Source: Limosilactobacillus urinaemulieris
GTDB taxonomy: Bacteria > Bacillota > Bacilli > Lactobacillales > Lactobacillaceae
Direction of reading: 5' to 3'
Length of the DNA stretch: 64,000 nucleotides
Assembly: GCF_014838745.1 (NCBI RefSeq)
Contig: NZ_JABUXR010000011.1
Span: 1 to 64,000, forward strand
Shown here piece after piece: positions 44,599-52,892 of this stretch (position 1 is its first letter; the number at the start of each line of letters is the position of its first letter). The position numbers and the translations under genes were made by a program. The notes beneath the pieces are model-generated. The model made no database searches, was not told where the DNA came from, and saw only the letters and a program-made list of their open reading frames with translations.

Positions 44599-46968
44599 TT
44601 ATTGTTCCTGTTCTTCAGACAATGCGCCAAGAAGAGCGATTGCCATCATGTACCAAGCATTGGTATCATCTAGCATTGGCAACTCGGTAGCATCATCACT
44701 AGGAACTTGCTCAGCAACATTCTGAACTGGTTGTTGTGGTGCCGGCGCTGGCTGTGGAGCTGACTGCGGCTGAGTTTGTTGTTGAACTGGTTGTGATTGT
44801 TGCTGAACCGGCTGTTGCGGTTGAACAGTAACTTGTGAAGCTGGCTCTTGAACCACAACTTCCTGTGGATTATCAGTAGGCTGCGGCTGTTGAACAACTG
44901 ATTGTGGTTGTTGCTGTGGTGCCGTTGATTGTCCCTGCGGTGCTAACTGAACTACTACTTCCTGTGACTGTGGAGTAGTTGGCTGTGTTTGCTGATGAAC
45001 AACAACTTTTTGTTGAGGTGCAGTCTGTTGTGGCTGCGATTGCGGTTGTTGAACCGGTGATTGCTGTTGACTAGCCGGTTGTTGAATAACTGCTTCCCCA
45101 GCAGGCGATTCTTCAATTACCCCTTGGTCGCTACTATTAGCAACTGGTGAAGGTTGTTGTGCAGCCTGATGACGTAAAACAGTAACATTATAAGTAGCAA
45201 TTGCCGGTGTATTGTTGTCATCGGTCACTTGAATATTAATGCCCTTTGGTTTACCAAAGTATTCAAAATCAGGCGAGAAGGTCACTAATCCGGTACTTGG
45301 TTCCAAAATATAACTACCAATTCCCGAGATGGAAATCTTTTCAGCATTACTTACCTGACCATTAATGATAAATCGTGCCGGGTGGTTAGCATCAATCCGT
45401 GCCATCACTTGATCACTACCACTAGTAATCCGAACCTTAGAAGTTTGACTCTGACCTTGTTCACCAATTGTTGGCGCAATCCGCGCACTCGGCCGAACAG
45501 CATCAACTGTTGGTTGGTACTGGAGATTGGTCCGCTCACCACTAGCAGAAGTTACCCGAATAGTTACTTTATCTGGTTGACCAATAAAGTTTTTATCTGG
45601 CGCAAATGATACCGTTCCTGTATTAGGGTCAATTTGGTAGAGACCGACAGTCTGACCATTCTTGGTTGCGCTCAGCTGCTTACTTGCTTGACCATTACTA
45701 ATAAAGTCAATTGGCCAATTAGGATCAAGCGGCTTCCCTGGTACATTAGGACTAGAAATGATTGTAATCTGTGAAGTCTGGGTAACCCCTTGGATATCAT
45801 GAGTATTTTGCAACTGAATTCCTAAAACAGTCTGACTGAAATTACCAAGATAACTATGTCCATCTGAACCATAAGCAATAAATTCTATTGGTTGCGGACG
45901 ACCAACAAACGTGCCGCTTGGCTGGTAAATAATTTCATTCTTTCCCCGATCAATTCGGTAAACACCAATCTTTTCATCGTTCAAGATTGCATCAAGTGAT
46001 TGGGCGCCGGTTGCACTTCCATTAATCCAGAACTTAATGTCCCTTACATCAATATTTGATGGTTTTTTCTCTTCAATCTTCTTTTCAGGATTAGTCCGTT
46101 GATAGAACAGATCAGTTGATGGATTATCGTTTTGGGTAATCACTGGCAGATTATTTTTAATTGAAATTTTGGCATGTTGTTCCTTACCTTGCCACCCAAC
46201 AGTTGATGGGTTAGAAACCTCACCACGAATAATTTGTGGTTGGAACCGAACAAAACCAATATATTCAAAATTACTGTCTGATAAGATTACGTAAGCCGGA
46301 GCAACTGGACCATTATAAGTACTGTCGGTTAATTCAAAACTAACCTCAGCCCCCCGGTGAGCACCCTTAGAGGTTAACGTGTACGTCCCAATATTGGTAT
46401 CTGGAACTGGATCACCATTTTCGTCCATCTTTTGAGCAGCCATCTTAATAGAATTTCGCCCAGTATCAATGTAGTTTCCCTCAACCCAAATAGAGGTATT
46501 CTTACCAAAAATCTGGTTTAAATTATTAGTTAGCGTAATGGGACCAAATGTAGCGGGCCACATTTCATCCCCTGACGTACTAACACTATAGAAGTTATCC
46601 AGCTCAATACTTTGTGGCTGGTTAGAAAGGTTAGCCGTTTTTTGTCCAACTAAACTGTAGTAAACAATGTAATAGATATCCGTATCCTTAGTAGGATCAT
46701 CTAAAGTTGCCGGATCAAACGTTGTTACAACGTTACCATCGTTCAATACCGAAGCATAGCCACCTTCGACGGGGATATGAATCTTCTTAAATGAGCCATC
46801 CTCGTTCTGGGTGTATGGGATTGACCGTAATTTTTCTTGCTTTAATGCTCGATCTAAACTATGTAAAACAACGGATCCATAGTGTCCCTGCTCACCTTCA
46901 TCAAAGTATTCATTAGCAGCAGTCAGTTGACTTGGATCTATTGGTTGATTTTGCTCATTAATATTCAT
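44599..46968 (-). CDS. CshA-type repeat surface protein with no signal peptide and a degenerate anchor
   Basis: 789 residues from the ATG at 46968. An N-terminal domain of about 250 residues of unknown family has a stretch (HIPVEGGYASVLNDGN to DIYYIVYYS) faintly like mucin-binding repeats. At least three CshA-type fibril repeats follow (for example IGSYILEPSTGLVTFSPDFEY). Then comes a Gln/Pro/Val-rich spacer of about 150 residues and a C-terminal ELPMLDDTNAWYMMAIALLG. That end aligns with LPxTG anchors but the motif is LPMLD and the tail SEEQEQ is acidic. No signal peptide is seen. The start is taken as ATG because a TATAAT box (47016-47021) sits just before the alternative GTG at 47013. Secretion is doubtful. 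Confidence 0.8.
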   Translation of the reverse strand: MNINEQNQPIDPSQLTAANEYFDEGEQGHYGSVVLHSLDRALKQEKLRSIPYTQNEDGSFKKIHIPVEGGYASVLNDGNVVTTFDPATLDDPTKDTDIYYIVYYSLVGQKTANLSNQPQSIELDNFYSVSTSGDEMWPATFGPITLTNNLNQIFGKNTSIWVEGNYIDTGRNSIKMAAQKMDENGDPVPDTNIGTYTLTSKGAHRGAEVSFELTDSTYNGPVAPAYVILSDSNFEYIGFVRFQPQIIRGEVSNPSTVGWQGKEQHAKISIKNNLPVITQNDNPSTDLFYQRTNPEKKIEEKKPSNIDVRDIKFWINGSATGAQSLDAILNDEKIGVYRIDRGKNEIIYQPSGTFVGRPQPIEFIAYGSDGHSYLGNFSQTVLGIQLQNTHDIQGVTQTSQITIISSPNVPGKPLDPNWPIDFISNGQASKQLSATKNGQTVGLYQIDPNTGTVSFAPDKNFIGQPDKVTIRVTSASGERTNLQYQPTVDAVRPSARIAPTIGEQGQSQTSKVRITSGSDQVMARIDANHPARFIINGQVSNAEKISISGIGSYILEPSTGLVTFSPDFEYFGKPKGINIQVTDDNNTPAIATYNVTVLRHQAAQQPSPVANSSDQGVIEESPAGEAVIQQPASQQQSPVQQPQSQPQQTAPQQKVVVHQQTQPTTPQSQEVVVQLAPQGQSTAPQQQPQSVVQQPQPTDNPQEVVVQEPASQVTVQPQQPVQQQSQPVQQQTQPQSAPQPAPAPQQPVQNVAEQVPSDDATELPMLDDTNAWYMMAIALLGALSEEQEQ

Positions 46969-47364
46969 TGTCTCACCGTCACTTTGCCTTATTGACCAGC
47001 CTGTTACAACCACTAATTATAAAATTATTCCCCGATTATTGATCGTAACAGTATAATTCATCTTCTATTCTCAGTCGTTACTCTCCCCTGCTAGCAAGAT
47101 CATTTTGTGAAAAGTTATGCTAATAAGGTTGAAATAACATTCGCTTGATAAACAAATTTTCAAATTTCTTATTTAAACTCTCAAAATAAATCGCATATCT
47201 ATTTTAACGTAAATGCAATTATTATCATATACTTATCCCCATATAATAAATTTATTATTATTTAACTTTATTATACCTCTACCAGGTTCCCGCGAAGATT
47301 AAATGATACAATAAAAGTGAAATTAATAGTATTTAATCGGTCTTTTGTGAAGGGAGTAATTTAA
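46969..47364. other. AT-rich intergenic region
   Basis: 396 bases between the divergent surface protein and peroxidase genes, with long A/T runs and no reading frame of interest. It holds a TATAAT box for the surface protein gene (47016-47021, minus strand) and a TACAAT box at 47307 that may serve the peroxidase. Nothing encoding a missing signal peptide was found. Confidence 0.5.
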
Positions 47365-48309
47365 ATGGTCATGAATCCAAGTAAAGCTCAAGATGTCTGG
47401 AAAGACGCAGGAGAGCACGTTCAGTTTACGGTTCTTGAACTCAACCGCAAAGATCAAGCAAAGGAACAAGAGGCAATTCAAGAATTTGTGGATCGTTATC
47501 AGGCAATTATCAGATCACTACGAATCCGCGATAATGGCGGTAATCTAAAAACCTCATTAGGCTTTAGCAGTGATGCTTGGGATTACCTCTTTCCAAATGC
47601 TCCAAAGCCAAAGGAACTTGAACCATACCAAACCCTTTCCGGTGAAAAATACACAATGCCAGCCACTAAGGGGGATCTCTTCCTTCATATTCGGGCAAAT
47701 GATGAGGCTGTTGTATACGAGCTTCTTCGTCAGTGTCGTCTTTTCTTGAAGGACTTTACTACCGTTGTCGACGAAACAAAGGGGTTCCGCTACTTTGAGG
47801 GACGGGCAATTATCGGCTTTATTGATGGTACTGAGGCCCCACAAGTTGAAGACGCTGCCCATTACGCAATCATTGGCGACGAAGACCCATTCTTTGAAAA
47901 CGGCTCATATGCTTTTGCTCAAAAATGGCGTCACCACATGGACATCTGGAATCAATTAACTACTGAAGATCAAGAAAAGGCTGTTGGTCGAAAGAAGTTT
48001 AGCGACCTTGAACTTGAAGATCACGAAAAGTTTGCCAATGCCCATAACGTTGCCTCACAAGCGACAATTAACGGTGTAGAACAAAAAATCGTCCGGATGA
48101 ACGTTCCATATTCCGATCCTGTTGCCGGAAATACAGGAACTTACTTCATTGGTTATTCCCGTTACTGGAAAGTTACTAAGACAATGCTTGAAAACATGCT
48201 CAAGAAGAATGATTATCTCCTTTCATTCTCCGATATTCTCTCCGGTCAGCTCTTCTTTATCCCTTCCCGTCCCCTATTAGACAAAATCGCGGATGGGGAA
48301 TTAAATTAG
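47365..48309 (+). CDS. DyP-type heme peroxidase
   Basis: 314 residues. The family motif GxxDG is seen as GFIDGTEAP near residue 153, with NGSYAFAQKWRHHMDIWNQL in the heme region and FIGYSRYWKVTKTMLENML near the end. There is no Tat or Sec signal, so it is cytoplasmic. It would reduce peroxides using heme taken from outside, as most lactobacilli do not make heme. GGGAG lies 9 bases before the ATG. The stop codon TAG is itself part of the following repeat element. Confidence 0.92.
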   Translation: MVMNPSKAQDVWKDAGEHVQFTVLELNRKDQAKEQEAIQEFVDRYQAIIRSLRIRDNGGNLKTSLGFSSDAWDYLFPNAPKPKELEPYQTLSGEKYTMPATKGDLFLHIRANDEAVVYELLRQCRLFLKDFTTVVDETKGFRYFEGRAIIGFIDGTEAPQVEDAAHYAIIGDEDPFFENGSYAFAQKWRHHMDIWNQLTTEDQEKAVGRKKFSDLELEDHEKFANAHNVASQATINGVEQKIVRMNVPYSDPVAGNTGTYFIGYSRYWKVTKTMLENMLKKNDYLLSFSDILSGQLFFIPSRPLLDKIADGELN

Positions 48310-48420
48310 AGTGTGTGCCGTGACGAATTAGCAACTGAGCACTAGAAAATCCCGGACGATGATTGGCTTGCAATCAAGGACGGGATAGCTAGGCGGAAGT
48401 TGCGGTCACGGCGGACAGAT
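48305..48420 (+). repeat. Family 1-like structured repeat, copy e
   Basis: TTAGAGTGTGTGCCGTGAC overlaps the stop codon of the peroxidase gene. Nested stems: GCCGTGAC/GTCACGGC, GCAACT/AGTTGC and ATCCCG/CGGGAT around GATTG/CAATC. It shares the 5' tag with the other family 1 copies but has a different interior. Confidence 0.65.
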
Positions 48421-48426
48421 TTTAAT

Positions 48427-48540
48427 TAGAGTGTGAGCCCGTTAAAACCTTCCGGTGGCTAACGATTTCTCCACCGAACGACGTCTTGTCGTCGGAGGTG
48501 GAGGTCGTTAGCTCGAGGAAGGTTAGGGCGAACACATTTC
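48427..48540 (+). repeat. Family 1 structured repeat, copy b
   Basis: TTAGAGTGTGAGCCCGTT starts it. Stems: AACCTTCC/GGAAGGTT, GGCTAACGA/TCGTTAGC, TCCACCGAACGAC/GTCGTCGGAGGTGGA. Almost identical over its core to copies at 6598-6725 and 59027-59150. Confidence 0.75.
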
Positions 48541-48565
48541 CACTCCATCGCAGCAAAATCATCAG

Positions 48566-48594
48566 TTGACAACCCCTCCTAAAATTGATATGCT
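48566..48594 (+). promoter_or_regulatory. Promoter of the ABC-F gene
   Basis: TTGACA, 17-base spacer, TATGCT. Transcription would start near 48601, about 210 bases before the coding region. Confidence 0.8.
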
Positions 48595-48625
48595 CTGATT
48601 AACAATTTTAAGGAGGGATCATCCA

Positions 48626-48637
48626 TTGAAGTTTTAA
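48626..48637 (+). other. Three-codon leader ORF of the ABC-F gene
   Basis: TTG AAG TTT TAA, 9 bases after a perfect AAGGAGG (48610-48616). A tiny translated leader with a strong ribosome binding site is what drug-sensing attenuators of ABC-F genes use: a stalled ribosome there alters the folding downstream. A second, weaker candidate is a 20-codon frame from the ATG at 48671. Confidence 0.55.
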
Positions 48638-48690
48638 TTCTACACAATTTATTGCAACTAATCTGGATCTATGACGCAGAAGAGTTGCTC

Positions 48691-48786
48691 ACGGGTAGAA
48701 TTATTATTTCAATGTGAAGATCATAAAATTTAAATGGTAGGAGAATACCATTTTAAAGGTCTGCCCGTGTGGTAGGCCTTTTTTGC
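48691..48786 (+). promoter_or_regulatory. Transcription attenuator of the ABC-F gene
   Basis: Terminator: AAAGGTCTGCC (48755-48765) pairs with GGTAGGCCTTT, followed by TTTTTT. Antiterminator: CACGGGTAGA (48690-48699) can pair with TCTGCCCGTG (48760-48769) over ten positions with one G-U, which would destroy the terminator. A small hairpin AAATGGTA/TACCATTT lies between them. Confidence 0.75.
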
Positions 48787-48812
48787 GTCCCCGAAAGGAC
48801 GTGACAAGTTTA

Positions 48813-50300
48813 ATGGAAAACTTAACAATCAGAAACCTCTCATTTGCTTATCCAGGACAAGCTCTCCTTTTCGATCACTGTAATTTAGACCTTGATGGTG
48901 ATTGGAAATTAGGTTTGCTTGGTCGAAACGGTCGCGGGAAAACCACCTTAATGAAGATTCTCCGTGGTCTTGTCAACTATCAGGGTTCAATCATTACTAA
49001 TCTAAAGCCCCAATATTTCCCGCTAACTATTAAGGATCCGGCTTCTCTTGCTGGAGACGCGGTGATTGAGGCAGTTCCAAACTCGTTTCTTGAGCCTTGG
49101 CAATTAGAGCGAGAACTAAATTTGATGGCAACTAATCCTGAAATTTTGTGGCAGCCTTACTCAACGTTAAGCGGTGGCGAACGGACAAAGCTCCAGTTAG
49201 CAGCCCTCTTTGCCAGTGATTACGATTATCTTCTTCTCGATGAACCAACAAACCATCTTGACCAGGTTGGTCGTAAACAAGTTGCTAACTATCTCCGCCA
49301 AAAAAATACTGGTTTCATCATTACCAGTCACGATCGAGAATTTCTTGATCAAATTATTGACCATACCTTAGTAATCGAAAAATCCCAACTAGTTTTAGAG
49401 CGCGGAAATTATTCAACCTACTTTAAACAAAAAAAGCGTCGTGACCAAGAAGCAGTCACGACTAACCAGCAGCTAAAGGCTGACATTAAAAAGCGTAAAC
49501 GGAGCCAACAGCAACGCCAGCAATGGGCCAAGCGAGCTGAAGGTGAGAAAAAGAATAATTCCCACGCTGATAAGGGATTCCTTGGCGCTAAGGCCGCAAA
49601 AATGATGAAGAAATCGGTGACCATTAATAACCGAATTGAGCAAGCAATCAATGATAAGCAAGGATTACTTAATAACATCGATTCCATCACACCACTCTCG
49701 CTTAATCTTCAGCAAGATCATCACCAAACTTTATTAACGGTTAAGGATGTGACGCTCTCATTCCCTGGCCGGCAGCTCTTTGCCCCGCTGAATTTTACCG
49801 TTAAGCGAAATGAACAGGTTGCTCTCAGCGGCAGGAACGGTACTGGAAAGTCCAGCTTAATCCAGGCAATCTGTCAGCAATTTCCCGGGAATATTAACGG
49901 CACAATTGAGCTTGCCAGCAATATTACAGTTAGTACGGTTCGGCAAGACTATTCAGATAATTCAGGAAGTCTAACCGAATTTGCAAAAGCAAACCGACTA
50001 GAACCAGAAACGTTCCTCAATATTCTTCGGAAATTAGGGGTCCCCCGTTCAGTCTTCGATAACCGAATCGAAACGATGAGCATGGGGCAGCAAAAGAAGG
50101 TTGAACTTGCACGATCACTAGCTACTCCCGCCCACCTCTATATCTGGGATGAACCGTTAAATTACCTTGACACGTATAACCAGGAACAGCTAATTGACTT
50201 AATCCAAGCATATCAACCGCCACTACTCTTTGTGGAACACGATCACCACTTTATTGAGCAGGTAAGTTCAAAGATTATTCAATTGAATAGGGATAAGTAA
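48813..50300 (+). CDS. ABC-F ribosomal protection protein, Lsa type
   Basis: 495 residues with two ABC domains and no membrane part. Walker A of domain 1 is GRNGRGKTT (37-45), with LSGGERTK and LLLDEPTNHLD; domain 2 has GRNGTGKSS, SMGQQKK and IWDEPLNYLD. The basic linker between them carries ADKGFLGAKAAKMMKKS, the pattern of Lsa-type proteins, and similarity to LsaA of Enterococcus runs along the whole length. These proteins release lincosamides, streptogramin A and pleuromutilins from the ribosome. The start is the ATG at 48813; an open extension to 48783 overlaps the terminator. Expression is probably induced through the leader attenuator. Confidence 0.9.
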   Translation: MENLTIRNLSFAYPGQALLFDHCNLDLDGDWKLGLLGRNGRGKTTLMKILRGLVNYQGSIITNLKPQYFPLTIKDPASLAGDAVIEAVPNSFLEPWQLERELNLMATNPEILWQPYSTLSGGERTKLQLAALFASDYDYLLLDEPTNHLDQVGRKQVANYLRQKNTGFIITSHDREFLDQIIDHTLVIEKSQLVLERGNYSTYFKQKKRRDQEAVTTNQQLKADIKKRKRSQQQRQQWAKRAEGEKKNNSHADKGFLGAKAAKMMKKSVTINNRIEQAINDKQGLLNNIDSITPLSLNLQQDHHQTLLTVKDVTLSFPGRQLFAPLNFTVKRNEQVALSGRNGTGKSSLIQAICQQFPGNINGTIELASNITVSTVRQDYSDNSGSLTEFAKANRLEPETFLNILRKLGVPRSVFDNRIETMSMGQQKKVELARSLATPAHLYIWDEPLNYLDTYNQEQLIDLIQAYQPPLLFVEHDHHFIEQVSSKIIQLNRDK

Positions 50301-50306
50301 ACTGTC

Positions 50307-51017
50307 CTAATTCAATGTTTTCAGCCAGTTAAGAAAGAGGTTAAACCATTCGCTCATGTGTTCATCTGTCCGGTCATTATTAACGATTCCCGTATACTTA
50401 TTAGCAAGTGCTAGTCCGTGGTTACCAGTGCTAAATTCATGAAGTTCGACGGAAACATCATGGGCTCTTAATGTTTGAACGTATGGCAAAATATGATCAT
50501 TGAATGGTGTTACTTGGTCATTAAACGAGCCCCAAATGAATGTTGCTGGAGTATGATCGTTAACAAGTTGAGTAACATCCTCAGTTACTACACCCATTCG
50601 ATCATCAATTGTCGGTTTAATTACCGGATAGCCAAGACCAACGAACTTTGCCTTCGTGTGGGCAATATTACTGTACGCGGCCGCTAATTGCCCGCCAGCA
50701 GAAAAGCCGATAATTCCTAAGCGGTTGGGATCAACGTTTAATTCGTCAGCATGGGCAACAATATGGTCAAATGCCTGAGCAACTGCTGATTTGGCTGCTT
50801 GGTAATCCTTGTGTTCAACTACCGGATAACGAACCACAAATGCCTGAAAAGCATGACTAGCAAAGGTAATTGCCACTCGTTCAGAATCACGCTCCATAAT
50901 CTCATTGTAACTGCCTCCGGGGATAATTACGATTCCTGGTAGCGGCTTATCACTATTACTATGATAAATATCTAACGAAGAAAAAGACTGAAATAGTGAA
51001 ACATTTTGAATATCCAT
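50307..51017 (-). CDS. Alpha/beta hydrolase (BD-FAE-like esterase)
   Basis: 236 residues. Oxyanion loop VIIPGGSYNEI, nucleophile elbow GFSAGGQLA, acid Asp in FNDQVTPFND and catalytic His in STGNHGLAL. This fits the small serine esterases related to acetyl-xylan esterases and kynurenine formamidase. It is cytoplasmic. The start is the ATG at 51017 behind GGAGGG. Convergent with the ABC-F gene with only 6 bases between the two stops and no obvious terminator. Confidence 0.9.
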   Translation of the reverse strand: MDIQNVSLFQSFSSLDIYHSNSDKPLPGIVIIPGGSYNEIMERDSERVAITFASHAFQAFVVRYPVVEHKDYQAAKSAVAQAFDHIVAHADELNVDPNRLGIIGFSAGGQLAAAYSNIAHTKAKFVGLGYPVIKPTIDDRMGVVTEDVTQLVNDHTPATFIWGSFNDQVTPFNDHILPYVQTLRAHDVSVELHEFSTGNHGLALANKYTGIVNNDRTDEHMSEWFNLFLNWLKTLN

Positions 51018-51186
51018 TAATATCCCTCCATTTTCTGACACCTTTATTTTCATGCTTTTTGAAGACGACTTCAAGCAGAATGACTGAGGCAACCGTTTAC
51101 ATTTAATTTTCTTAACAAATCCCCTTGTTTATGCCCATGGATCTGCTAAAGTTATACAGGATTAAAGAGAGGGGAATTATTAAATA

Positions 51187-52215
51187 ATGTCAATTATTAA
51201 AACAAAAAGCTTCTGGCTAGCAGCTGTAATGACCTTCATCTGCGCAGTTGCGGGAGTTCTTCTAGCAAAACTACCGTACGTTAACCTAATTGGAGCCTTA
51301 GTAATTGCGTTGCTTCTTGGGATTGCAATGCAGCTGACACCAAGTAAATTGCAGACTGATGCAAAATCTGGAATGGGCTTCATTTCGAACAAGTTTTTAC
51401 GCCTCGGGATTATCCTTCTTGGTTTTCGGTTAAATCTCGAATCACTGGCTCAAGCTGGAGTAAAAACGATCTTAGTTGCGATGGTCGGAGTTACCGGAAC
51501 GATTTGTTTAACTTACTGGCTCAGTCGTAAATTCGGTGCTGAAGATGAGTTAGCAATCTTATCAGCTTGTGGTTGCGGAATTTGTGGTGCCGCTGCCGTT
51601 ATGGGGGTTTCACCACAAATCGAAACTACCGATGAAGAACGAAAACGAGAAAATGAGGTCCTTGCGGTAGCGGTTGTTTGTGTTATGGGAACCGTCTTCA
51701 CCCTGATTGAAATTGGTCTTAAACCGATCCTTGGCTTAACCGATCCACAATTCGGAATTGTTGCCGGCGGATCGCTTCATGAAATTGCTCACGCAGTCGC
51801 TGCTGGAGGGGCCTTTGGTGAAGCCAGCCTAGATAATGCGTTAATCATGAAGCTTTCTCGGGTTCTTCTCCTTGCACCAGTAGCTTTAATTGTCGGTTAC
51901 TGGTACCAACGACGGCTCATCCGTGAAAGCATTGAAGAACACGAACAAGCTCCAAAGAAATTACCGATTCCGTGGTTCCTGGGTGGTTTCATCCTTACCA
52001 GTATTCTTGGCACATTTCTGCCACTTCCTGCTGGACTCCTTGATGGTCTTGTTCAAGCAGCTTACATCTTTTTAGGAATGGCAATGGCAGCTCTTGGAAT
52101 CTCAGTTAATTTCCGCGTTATCTTCAAACGCGGCGGTGCTGTCTTTGGCGCTGCTGTCATCAGTTCAACCTGCTTACTGATCTTTATGATCATTATGAGT
52201 CGGCTCTTCTTCTAA
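51187..52215 (+). CDS. YeiH family putative sulfate exporter (UPF0324)
   Basis: 342 residues with about ten membrane helices. The family marks LLGIAMQ, KFLRLGIILLGFRLNL, CGCGICGAAAVMG and GGSLHEIAHAVAAGGAFGE are all present. The transported compound of the family is not firmly known. Read alone, with GAGGGGA before the ATG and a terminator shared with the convergent methyltransferase. Confidence 0.9.
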   Translation: MSIIKTKSFWLAAVMTFICAVAGVLLAKLPYVNLIGALVIALLLGIAMQLTPSKLQTDAKSGMGFISNKFLRLGIILLGFRLNLESLAQAGVKTILVAMVGVTGTICLTYWLSRKFGAEDELAILSACGCGICGAAAVMGVSPQIETTDEERKRENEVLAVAVVCVMGTVFTLIEIGLKPILGLTDPQFGIVAGGSLHEIAHAVAAGGAFGEASLDNALIMKLSRVLLLAPVALIVGYWYQRRLIRESIEEHEQAPKKLPIPWFLGGFILTSILGTFLPLPAGLLDGLVQAAYIFLGMAMAALGISVNFRVIFKRGGAVFGAAVISSTCLLIFMIIMSRLFF

Positions 52216-52234
52216 AAGATTACTTTAAACTTAT

Positions 52235-52276
52235 AAAGCCTTTAGCACTCGGTATTAGCCGAATACTAAAGGCTTT
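52235..52276. terminator. Terminator between convergent genes
   Basis: AAAGCCTTTAG pairs with CTAAAGGCTTT; inner TCGG/CCGA. Confidence 0.85.
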
Positions 52277-52280
52277 CTCT

Positions 52281-52874
52281 TTATCTTCTTGCCATTAGGA
52301 CACTGGTCTTTAACCATGGACCGCCCCACCAACCATTGATACCGGTTGGAACTACTCTTACGTCTTGAAAACCAAGGTTGTTAAGAAGTGGGCGGTATTG
52401 TTGAAGGTTACCAAAATCAACAATGATTAGGGTGCCATTAGGCTTCATTACCCGAACGGCTTCCTGAATTGCCCGTCCCCGGTTAATCGCGGGAGAAACA
52501 CTATGGAAAGTAAATGTTGAAAGGACATAGTCATAGTGCCGACTCTCTAACGGAAGGTTCAGTAAGCTACCATCAACCAGTTTTGCCCGATCAGCAACCC
52601 GATTTTCCTTAATTCGCTCACTTTCCTGCTTTGTCACATTTTCATTACCAATGTTGACTCCGGTTACCTTTCCTGGAGCCTTTAATCGCTTTGCTACGTC
52701 GATAAATAGTCCAGCATAGTTTAGCCCTAAAATTGCAACCTGAGCATTCTCAGGCATCTTTAGTTCCCGAAGAATTTGTCCCCAAATTAAATTTCGTCCC
52801 CGAAATAGTGTATTGCAATAAATTCCTACCACTAACAAGATTAAGATAATAATAATCACTAATAATACCTTCAT
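52281..52874 (-). CDS. Membrane-anchored class I SAM-dependent methyltransferase
   Basis: 197 residues. Residues 3-19 form a very hydrophobic anchor (VLLVIIIILILLVVGIY). The rest is a Rossmann methyltransferase: VAILGLNYAGLFIDVAKRL in place of the usual glycine-rich motif I, then VTGVNIGNENV (motif II) and YDYVLSTFTFHSVSP (motif IV region). It resembles UbiE-like enzymes, but the GxGxG is weak, so catalysis is not certain. Probably co-transcribed with ktrAB, 18 bases upstream. Confidence 0.82.
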   Translation of the reverse strand: MKVLLVIIIILILLVVGIYCNTLFRGRNLIWGQILRELKMPENAQVAILGLNYAGLFIDVAKRLKAPGKVTGVNIGNENVTKQESERIKENRVADRAKLVDGSLLNLPLESRHYDYVLSTFTFHSVSPAINRGRAIQEAVRVMKPNGTLIIVDFGNLQQYRPLLNNLGFQDVRVVPTGINGWWGGPWLKTSVLMARR

Positions 52875-52892
52875 GATTTACCCTCTTTTCGG

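Noticed and set aside
44670-44897. Separate small protein inside the Gln-rich part of the surface protein gene
   Set aside because: It is a shifted reading of CAA/CAG-rich repeats and has no homology or start signal.
47017-47364. Missing signal peptide of the CshA-type protein encoded upstream
   Set aside because: The minus-strand frames here contain stops and no hydrophobic start; the region looks like promoter DNA.
48671-48733. 20-codon leader ORF (ATG at 48671) as the sensing peptide of the ABC-F gene
   Set aside because: Its ribosome binding site is weak compared with the AAGGAGG of the three-codon ORF; kept only as a secondary candidate.
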